Shown: positions 1 to 4,965 of the stretch, in pieces
How the letters are laid out: each line of letters starts with the position of its first letter
Position numbering within the stretch: the first letter of the stretch is position 1
Position numbers and translations under genes: made by a program
DNA from: Pseudomonadota bacterium
GTDB taxonomy: Bacteria; Pseudomonadota; Gammaproteobacteria; JAKAQQ01
Direction of reading: 5' to 3'
Assembly (NCBI GenBank): GCA_021819635.1
Contig: JAKAQQ010000039.1
Location: forward strand, 1-6,927
Length of the DNA stretch: 6,927 nt
Notes under the pieces: model-generated
Seen by the model: only the letters and a program-made list of their open reading frames with translations
The model's database searches: none
What the model was told of the DNA's origin: nothing

Positions 1-290
1 TTCCGATCAGGGGTGCCCCCGCTCGGGAGGGGTTTTTCGGAGGCCAGGGCGCGCGGAACACGCCCGGCGCCGCGGGCGTTGGCCTGGGCGAGGACGATCG
101 CACGGCGGGGGGCGGTGCGGGCGGCGACCGAGACGACGGTGACGTGGACGGTGCGTCCTGGGGGCCGCGGATGGAGGAACGGGGGGGCGAAGCGCACGCC
201 GAGGATGACCACCCCGTAGCTCACGGCCACGAGGACGATGAGGTGGGCAAGCCGCTCGTGGGGGGAGGGTGCGGGGGGGCTGGCGCGCAC
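1..290 (-). CDS. tonB: TonB-family energy transducer, N-terminal part (cut by window edge)
   Basis: Reading the minus strand from a GTG at 290 gives 96 codons without a stop up to the edge; the 3' end lies outside. TonB proteins couple the inner-membrane proton gradient (through ExbB/ExbD) to outer-membrane transport or other envelope tasks. Visible are a short Pro-rich cytoplasmic start (residues 1-13), one hydrophobic anchor (about 14-34) ending in VILGVRF, a short beta-like stretch TVHVTVVSV (47-55), and the motif LAQANARGAG (67-76). The ILGV.F anchor end and the LAQ.N..G.G motif are what I recall from TonB proteins encoded beside gshB. The GTG lies 5 bases after the gshB stop, so the two genes probably form an operon; no strong ribosome site precedes it. 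Odd: the position where TonB anchors normally have the essential His appears to be Tyr25. A longer frame over the same bases (339 to 7, minus) is Arg/Pro-rich and not real. Subfamily and partner are unknown. Confidence 0.8.
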   Translation of the reverse strand, partial: MRASPPAPSPHERLAHLIVLVAVSYGVVILGVRFAPPFLHPRPPGRTVHVTVVSVAARTAPRRAIVLAQANARGAGRVPRALASEKPLPSGGTPDR

Positions 291-295
291 GCGTC

Positions 296-1270
296 TCAGT
301 TCCGTGCCGTGCCCTGCCCGGCACCGAGTCGCCGTTCAAGCGCTTCGAAGAGGAGGGCCCCCACCGGGAGAGACGTGGCCTTCTCGAGTTCGCGGGCGCC
401 GGTGGGGCTGGTGACGTTGATTTCGGTCAGGTGTCCGCCGATCAGGTCGAGACCGACGAAGAGCAGCCCCGCCTCGCGCAGGGCGGGGCCGACCCGCTCC
501 GCGGCCCGGCGTTCGGCCGCGGTGAGCGGGCGGACGTGCGGGCGGGCGCCGCGCGCCAGGTTGCCGCGGGTCTCCCCGGGGGCGGGGACCCGGACAAGGG
601 CGTGGTCGAAGGGCCGGCCGTCGACCACGAGGACGCGGGCGTCGCCGTCGCGGATCTCGGGGAGATAGCGCTGCATCATGACGCTCGTCCTCCCCCCCCG
701 GGTCAGGGTCTCGAGGGCGACGCGGCGGTTGGGGTCGTCACGGGCGAGGACGAAAATCCCCTCCCCGCCCATGGCGTCGAGGGGTTTCAGGACGGCCCGG
801 CCTTCCGCCTCGAGGAAGGCTTCGAGATGTCCGAGATCGCGGCTGACGAGGGTGGGCGGAATGAGGTCGGGAAAGCGCAGGATCGCGAGTTTCTCGTTGT
901 GGTCGCGGACGGCGCGGGGATCGTTGACGACGAGGGTCCCGGCCCGGGCGGCCGCCTCGAGGATGTGGGTGAGATGCAGGTACTCGAGGTCGAAGGGGGG
1001 GTCGGCACGGAGGAGAACGGCCGCGGCTTCCCGGAGCGGGAGGTCCCGCCCCTCCCCGAGGCGGTACCAGTCCGCGTCCGGTCCCGGGCGGACCTCGAGG
1101 TCGTGGCCGCGGCCCACGACCCCTTCCCCGGAAAGCCGGAGGCCCGCGGGCGGAAGGTAGCAGAGGCGCCAGCCCCTCCCCTGGGCGGCCTCGCAGAGAA
1201 CGCGGGTCGTGTCTTTTTGGGGGTGCAGCCGTTCGGGCGGATCCATCACGACGGCCAGAAGAGGGGGCAT
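296..1270 (-). CDS. gshB: Glutathione synthetase
   Basis: ATP-dependent ligase that joins glycine to gamma-glutamylcysteine, the last step of glutathione synthesis, in the cytosol. The product is 324 residues, close to the 316 of E. coli GshB. The N-terminal domain opens with VVMDP (7-11) and contains RADPPFD (88-94). The ATP-grasp part follows: NEKL (125-128, Lys127 matching the ATP-binding Lys125 of E. coli), LKPLDAMGGEGIF (161-173, lid lysine Lys162), GDARVLVVDG, GETRGNLA, and EINVTSPTGARELE (283-296), where Glu283 and Asn285 are the expected metal ligands. All key residues are present, so it should be active. The start is ATG at 1270 because family members begin just before the VMDP strand; an in-frame TTG at 1312 would add 14 residues with no family counterpart. 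Neither start has a clear ribosome site. It is divergent from pilG and followed closely by the tonB-like gene. A run of eight C on the plus strand (692-699) lies within it. Confidence 0.97.
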   Translation of the reverse strand: MPPLLAVVMDPPERLHPQKDTTRVLCEAAQGRGWRLCYLPPAGLRLSGEGVVGRGHDLEVRPGPDADWYRLGEGRDLPLREAAAVLLRADPPFDLEYLHLTHILEAAARAGTLVVNDPRAVRDHNEKLAILRFPDLIPPTLVSRDLGHLEAFLEAEGRAVLKPLDAMGGEGIFVLARDDPNRRVALETLTRGGRTSVMMQRYLPEIRDGDARVLVVDGRPFDHALVRVPAPGETRGNLARGARPHVRPLTAAERRAAERVGPALREAGLLFVGLDLIGGHLTEINVTSPTGARELEKATSLPVGALLFEALERRLGAGQGTARN

Positions 1271-1365
1271 GGCGGTTCGGGGTTGGTGGCCGGCCAATGG
1301 ATTATCGGCCAAAGTTGTGGTAAAAGGTTAGACGTGAGAGGGCGGTGGTCCTCCGGAGGTGGGTT
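1271..1365. promoter_or_regulatory. Divergent gshB / pilG intergenic region with candidate promoters
   Basis: These 95 bases separate the two start codons and are more AT-rich around 1296-1331 than anything nearby. On the minus strand GATAAT (1306-1301) matches five of six bases of a sigma-70 -10 box and would give gshB a leader of about 25 bases, but I see no good -35 box at 16-18 bases. On the plus strand TAAAAG (1321-1326) is a weaker -10 candidate for pilG. A perfect 10-base palindrome TGGCCGGCCA (1287-1296) and a direct repeat CGGCCAA (1291-1297 and 1306-1312, starts 15 bases apart) flank the GATAAT and could be an operator. The promoters must be near here by layout; the exact boxes are guesses. 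Confidence 0.4.
1355..1360 (+). promoter_or_regulatory. Ribosome binding site of pilG (decides the start)
   Basis: GGAGGT lies five bases before the GTG at 1366. It falls inside the longer frame that opens at the GTG at 1345, which makes 1366 the preferred start and 1345 unlikely. Confidence 0.75.
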
Positions 1366-1806
1366 GTGGCCACGGGACAAAACACGGGCGGTGAGAGAGC
1401 GGGCTTGCGTGTGCTGGTCGTCGATGACAGCGCGACCGTGCGCGCCAACGCCGAGAAGATCCTCAAGCGTGCCGGCTGCGAGGTCCGCAGCGCCACCGAC
1501 GGATTCGAGGCTCTGGCGTCCGTGGCCGAGTACCGCCCCGATCTCATCTTCCTCGACGTCATGATGCCGCGCCTGAGCGGGTACGAGGCCTGCCAGCTCA
1601 TCAAGCGCAACGGCGAGATGAGGCAGACCCCCATCGTCATGTTCTCGAGCAAAGACGGCATCTTCGACATCGCCCGTGGCCGCATCTGCGGCGCGGAGGA
1701 TTACATTACCAAACCGTTCTCCGAGGACGATCTCCTTGGAGCGTTACGCAAGTATTTTCCCGAAGCCGCCGAGGCAGCCCTCGGTCGTGAAGAGGGAGCC
1801 CCGTGA
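1366..1806 (+). CDS. pilG: Twitching motility response regulator PilG (CheY-like)
   Basis: Single receiver domain protein of 146 residues. In the Chp pathway it takes a phosphoryl group from ChpA and promotes pilus extension (known from P. aeruginosa). Visible residues: acidic pair Asp20-Asp21 in VLVVDDS, phosphoacceptor Asp64 in IFLDVMMPRLSG, switch Ser94 in MFSSKDG, and Lys116 in YITKPF, a complete receiver set. The stretch SSKDGIFD.ARGRICGAEDY is typical of PilG rather than of generic CheY. The short tail after about residue 133 is Ala/Glu-rich. Start GTG at 1366 is chosen for its GGAGGT; the first 13 residues are a polar lead like the slightly shorter one in P. aeruginosa PilG. It is the first gene of the pil-chp operon, divergent from gshB, with 25 bases to pilH. 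Confidence 0.95.
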   Translation: MATGQNTGGERAGLRVLVVDDSATVRANAEKILKRAGCEVRSATDGFEALASVAEYRPDLIFLDVMMPRLSGYEACQLIKRNGEMRQTPIVMFSSKDGIFDIARGRICGAEDYITKPFSEDDLLGALRKYFPEAAEAALGREEGAP

Positions 1807-1831
1807 ACCGTGAGGAGTGTTCTGGAAAGCC

Positions 1832-2209
1832 ATGGCCAAGATCCTGATTGTCGACGATTCGCCCACAGAAATGCACATTCTGCGCACCGCGCTGCTCAAG
1901 TCCGGGCACAGTGTCGTGACCGCGACTTCGGGCGAAGAGGCGCTTGAGGTTGCCCGCGTCGAGCGGCCGGATCTCATCCTGATGGACGTGATCATGCCGG
2001 GGATGAACGGTTTTCAGGCGACCCGAAAACTTTCGCTTGATCCGGAGATGAAATCGATCCCCGTCATCGTTGTGAGCAACAAGAGCCAGGAGACCGACCG
2101 GATCTGGGGCATCCGTCAGGGGGCCAAGGACTACCTGACCAAGCCGGTTTCCGAGGCCGCGCTTCTCGAAAGTGTGCGCAAGGTGCTCGGGTCGCCCGGT
2201 GGACGCTGA
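1832..2209 (+). CDS. pilH: Twitching motility response regulator PilH (CheY-like)
   Basis: Second single receiver protein of the operon, 125 residues, about the family length. In P. aeruginosa PilH opposes or tunes PilG, acting on pilus retraction or as a phosphate sink. Visible: MAKILIVDDSPTEM start with Asp8-Asp9, phosphoacceptor Asp52 in LMDVIMPGMNGFQATR, switch Ser82 in VIVVSNK, Lys104 in DYLTKPV, and the PilH hallmark QETDRIWGIRQGAKDYL (86-102). I chose ATG at 1832 because the family begins MA(K/R)ILIVDDSPTEM and because GGAAAG sits directly upstream; a GTG at 1817 would add five residues without support and would overlap its own possible ribosome site. The last 11 bases overlap the proposed start of pilI, suggesting translational coupling. 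PilG and PilH are clearly diverged from each other and are not a recent duplication. Confidence 0.96.
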   Translation: MAKILIVDDSPTEMHILRTALLKSGHSVVTATSGEEALEVARVERPDLILMDVIMPGMNGFQATRKLSLDPEMKSIPVIVVSNKSQETDRIWGIRQGAKDYLTKPVSEAALLESVRKVLGSPGGR

Positions 2210-2738
2210 TTTCGCCCTCCTCCGCGACCGCCCGTTCGCGCTTCTCGTCGCGCTGGCCGACCGTGCGCAGGAGGTTCTCCGTCTTCGGGGCGAGGGGACC
2301 CGGGAGGGGGAGGCGCGCGTGGGTCTCGCCTTTCGTGCCGGGTCGAGTTGGTTCGTCGCCCCCCGCGAGGACGTGCGCGAAATCCTCTTCCCCCTCCCGC
2401 TCACGCGCCTCCCCCGTGCCCGCTCCTGGCTTCTTGGCCTGGCCAACGTGCGCGGGTTTCTCGTGGCCGTGGCCGACCTGGGGCATTTTCTCGGCGGGCC
2501 TCTGACGGAACCCGGCCCGCGGACCCGTCTCCTCTGGATCAGCCACCCCCGTCTCCCTTCCGCGCTTGTCGTCGATGAAGTGGCGGGGTTCCGCCGCCTT
2601 GGGGCGGAGGCGGCGACGGACCGTGCGGGTGACCGCCCGTTCCTCGGAGAAACACACACCATCGGGGGGCGGCCCTACCGTCGCCTCGACATCCCGCGCC
2701 TGGCCGACGACCCGACCTTCCTGGAGGCCTCCCTGTGA
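2199..2738 (+). CDS. pilI: PilI, CheW-like coupling protein of the Chp system
   Basis: CheW-type scaffold that links the PilJ receptor to the ChpA kinase at the cytoplasmic membrane. The product is 179 residues, matching P. aeruginosa PilI (about 178). An N-terminal helix (FALLVALADRAQEVLR, 13-28) comes first, then the CheW fold: VGLAFRAGSSWFVAP (41-55), a VREIL strand-turn (59-63), LTRLPRARSWLLGLANVRGFL (68-88) with the conserved receptor/kinase-binding NVRG at 83-86, DLGHFLG (93-99), and LVVDEVAGF. The last third is less conserved, as usual for PilI. The start is not certain: GTG at 2199 gives the expected length and overlaps pilH by 11 bases, but only a distant AAGGTG (2180-2185) precedes it; a GTG at 2172 would add nine residues. 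Seventy-eight bases separate it from pilJ. Confidence 0.9.
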   Translation: MDADFALLRDRPFALLVALADRAQEVLRLRGEGTREGEARVGLAFRAGSSWFVAPREDVREILFPLPLTRLPRARSWLLGLANVRGFLVAVADLGHFLGGPLTEPGPRTRLLWISHPRLPSALVVDEVAGFRRLGAEAATDRAGDRPFLGETHTIGGRPYRRLDIPRLADDPTFLEASL

Positions 2739-2803
2739 TGCGTTGCGGTCTTTCCCTCCTGTCTCGTGCGGCACCAACCATCGTCGTGGGATCGTCTCCC
2801 GCG

Positions 2804-2809
2804 AAGGAG
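2804..2809 (+). promoter_or_regulatory. Ribosome binding site of pilJ (decides the start)
   Basis: AAGGAG lies seven bases before ATG at 2817, so this ATG is preferred over upstream in-frame starts from 2766. The rest of the pilI-pilJ gap (2739-2803) holds only a small possible hairpin, GGGA 2788-2791 with TCCC 2797-2800; I see no promoter or gene in it. Confidence 0.8.
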
Positions 2810-2816
2810 TAAGATC

Positions 2817-4946
2817 ATGGCAGAACAAGGTATCCGCTCCCGTCGCTCCCTCCTGCTCGGGCTGCTTTTGGGCATCGCGTTCCTTGCCGCGGGGGTCTTT
2901 GAACTCCAGCAGCTCTCCGCCTGGCGGGCAAGGACGCTCGACGTCCGCCGGACGGTGGCCCAGGAAGCCCATCATCTGACCCGCCTCCCGGTCGACTACC
3001 GTGCGGCCTTTCTGGGCAGCCACCCCCGCGCCGTAGGCCGTCTTCTTGCCCGCGGCCAGTCCCTGCTTGACGGAGCGGGCGCGCTCGCGGCCAGTCGCCT
3101 CGCCGCCGGTCCTGCCCTCGCGACCCTTACCGCCCAACTCGTGCAGGCCCGGCCGCTCCTCAGCGAAGCCTTGGCCAAGACCACGGCCGCCCGGGCGAGC
3201 CTGAAAGAAACCGTGCAGGCCGTCCACGCCGCCCGGATCGCGCTGCCGCTCTACCGGGTCGCGGCCCGTCATCTGGCCGCTCGCCTGGAAGCGGTGGGGG
3301 CCCCCGCCGCCCAGGTCGTGCCCGCGGTCCGTCTGGCCGTCGAGGCGTCCCGCCTCAATCGCCGTCTCGCGGCGTTCGGACGCCCCCACGCCCTCTTTGG
3401 CGGGTACGTACGCGAGGTACGCCGGGAGGCGCGGAAGATGGAGGAGGTGACCCGGGGGCTCGCGGTGGGCTCCCGGAGCCTCGGCCTTCCCCCGGTGACC
3501 GACCCGGCGCTGTTTGCTTCGCTCCGTTCGCTCTCCGCGCTTTTTGCGCCGGTGGCCCGGGGGGTGGGGACGATTGTCGGTCAGGCCAAGACGCTCGAAC
3601 CGATCGAGGTCTCCTGGTCCGGATTCGCCGCGCGCGTGCCCGTCCTGCGGCGCGCGAGCGCCCGTGTCCTCGCGAGTGCCCGCCCGATCACCCGCCCGTT
3701 CTGGGTTCGTCCGCTCGTCGCCTACGTGGTCCTCGGGATCGGCCTGGCCGTTCTCGCGATGCTGCTCTTTGGCTGGCGGCTCGTCGGCGAAATTCAGGTG
3801 GCCCAGCGCGCGCGCTTTCAGGAAACGCGGCGCAACCAGAACGCTATTCTCCAGCTCCTTGACGAGCTGGCGGGGCTCGCCGATGGCGATCTCACCGTTC
3901 AGGCCTCGGTGACGGAAGACATCACGGGCGCGATCGCCGACTCCGTGAACTTCGCCGTCGAGCAGCTGCGCGGTCTCGTCCGAACGATCAACCTGACGGC
4001 GGTACGGATCGACGACGCCGCCCGCAGCACCAACACCACGGCCCAGGAGCTCGTGCAGGCCGCCACGCTCCAGAGCCGCCAGATCCGCCAGGCGTCGACC
4101 CAGGTGACGACCATGGCCCGCTCGATCGAGCAGGTCTCGACCAACGCCCAGCAGGCCGCCCAGGTCGCGCAGCGTTCGGTGGCCATTGCGCACCGGGGCG
4201 CCGACGCGGTGCGGGCGACGATCGAGGGCATGAACACGATCCGCGAATCGATCCAGGAGACCGCCAAACGGATCAAGCGTCTCGGCGAGAGTTCCCAGGA
4301 AATCGGCGATATCGTCGAGCTCATCAACGACATCGCGGAGCAGACGAACATTCTGGCGCTCAACGCGTCGATCCAGGCCTCGGCGGCCGGCGAGGCCGGC
4401 CGCGGGTTCGCCGTCGTCGCCGACGAGGTGCAGCGGCTTGCCGAACGGGCGGGCAACGCGACACGGCAGATCGAAACCTTGGTCAAGGCGATTCAGAACG
4501 ACACGGGGGAAGCGGTCGACTCAATGGAGAAGAGCACCTCCGGCGTGGTCAACGGGGCGCAGCTGGCCGAAAACGCCGGCCGTGCCTTGAGCGAAATTGA
4601 GACGGTTTCGGGGCACATCGCGACGATCGTCAAGACCATCTCGGAGGCGGCCCGCCAGCAGGCCACCGCCTCGGGGGAGGTCACGGCGGCCATGGATCTC
4701 ATCCAGAAAATCACCACCCAGACGACCGAGGGCACGCAAACGACGGTGCAGGACATCGCGACCCTGACCCAGCTTGCGAGCGAACTCCGGCGGACGGTGG
4801 CCGGCTTCAAGCTTCCGGAAGAGTTGGCGGCGCCCGAGGAGACTCCGGACGCGGGACCCGAGGCACCGACGCCCTCGGGAGCGGCGCCCCCGGAGCTCCA
4901 CGAGGAAGTCGATCTCATCCCGGAGCTGGCCTTGGCCGGCCGCTGA
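2817..4946 (+). CDS. pilJ: PilJ, methyl-accepting chemotaxis-type receptor of the Chp system
   Basis: Inner-membrane receptor that feeds pilus or surface signals to ChpA through PilI. It has 709 residues against roughly 680 in P. aeruginosa. Order: short basic lead (1-11), membrane segment 1 (about 12-30), a helical Ala/Arg-rich periplasmic region (about 31-298) corresponding to the PilJ sensor bundle but strongly diverged, membrane segment 2 (299-320, PLVAYVVLGIGLAVLAM), a HAMP-like section with LLDELAGLADGDLTVQ (347-362) and EDITGAIADSVN, then the long signalling coiled coil. The hairpin tip runs 495-543, with AEQTNILALNASIQAS, AAGEAGRGFAVVADEVQRL; Gln520 in place of the usual Glu of MCPs is a PilJ trait. 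The helix ends at GFKLP (663-667), where homologues nearly stop; here 42 acidic/Pro-rich residues follow. No NWETF-type tether ends the tail. ATG at 2817 is set by AAGGAG. chpA follows after 19 bases with no pilK between. Confidence 0.96.
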   Translation: MAEQGIRSRRSLLLGLLLGIAFLAAGVFELQQLSAWRARTLDVRRTVAQEAHHLTRLPVDYRAAFLGSHPRAVGRLLARGQSLLDGAGALAASRLAAGPALATLTAQLVQARPLLSEALAKTTAARASLKETVQAVHAARIALPLYRVAARHLAARLEAVGAPAAQVVPAVRLAVEASRLNRRLAAFGRPHALFGGYVREVRREARKMEEVTRGLAVGSRSLGLPPVTDPALFASLRSLSALFAPVARGVGTIVGQAKTLEPIEVSWSGFAARVPVLRRASARVLASARPITRPFWVRPLVAYVVLGIGLAVLAMLLFGWRLVGEIQVAQRARFQETRRNQNAILQLLDELAGLADGDLTVQASVTEDITGAIADSVNFAVEQLRGLVRTINLTAVRIDDAARSTNTTAQELVQAATLQSRQIRQASTQVTTMARSIEQVSTNAQQAAQVAQRSVAIAHRGADAVRATIEGMNTIRESIQETAKRIKRLGESSQEIGDIVELINDIAEQTNILALNASIQASAAGEAGRGFAVVADEVQRLAERAGNATRQIETLVKAIQNDTGEAVDSMEKSTSGVVNGAQLAENAGRALSEIETVSGHIATIVKTISEAARQQATASGEVTAAMDLIQKITTQTTEGTQTTVQDIATLTQLASELRRTVAGFKLPEELAAPEETPDAGPEAPTPSGAAPPELHEEVDLIPELALAGR
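4383..4403 (+). other. GC-only 9-bp inverted repeat within pilJ
   Basis: GCGGCCGGC (4383-4391) and GCCGGCCGC (4395-4403) are perfect complements around the three-base loop GAG. The hairpin lies in the codons for the conserved receptor tip (AAGEAGR). It may simply follow from Gly/Ala codons in a GC-rich genome; no regulatory role is shown. Confidence 0.5.
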
Positions 4947-4953
4947 GAGGAGC

Positions 4954-4957
4954 GGAG
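4954..4957 (+). promoter_or_regulatory. Ribosome binding site of chpA
   Basis: GGAG lies eight bases before ATG at 4966, with a second purine-rich AGGAG at 4948-4952 directly after the pilJ stop. Together with the 19-base gap this supports ATG 4966 as the chpA start. Confidence 0.65.
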
Positions 4958-4965
4958 CCACCGTC

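Noticed and set aside
7..339. A 110-codon minus-strand frame starting with TTG at the end of gshB
   Set aside because: Composition is mostly Arg and Pro and it conflicts with the frame that encodes the TonB anchor and LAQANARGAG motif.
1345..1365. Earlier GTG start for pilG at 1345
   Set aside because: It would place the GGAGGT ribosome site inside the gene and add seven residues (MVLRRWV) that PilG homologues lack.
269..1564. A 431-codon open frame on the plus strand across gshB and the start of pilG
   Set aside because: Crosses the divergent promoter region and enters pilG out of frame; gshB on the minus strand carries all catalytic motifs.
2788..2800. Small hairpin before the pilJ ribosome site as a terminator
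   Set aside because: Only a four-base stem with no T-run; too weak to end transcription within an otherwise continuous operon.
2064..4193. A 709-codon open frame on the minus strand opposite pilI and pilJ
   Set aside because: Spans three real genes on the other strand, very rich in Arg, Gly and His, with no motif; typical antisense shadow of high-GC coding DNA.
4934..4941. GGCCGGCC octamer at the end of pilJ, the same as in the gshB-pilG intergenic region
   Set aside because: Such octamers are expected by chance in this composition, and this copy lies in coding sequence without any repeat context.
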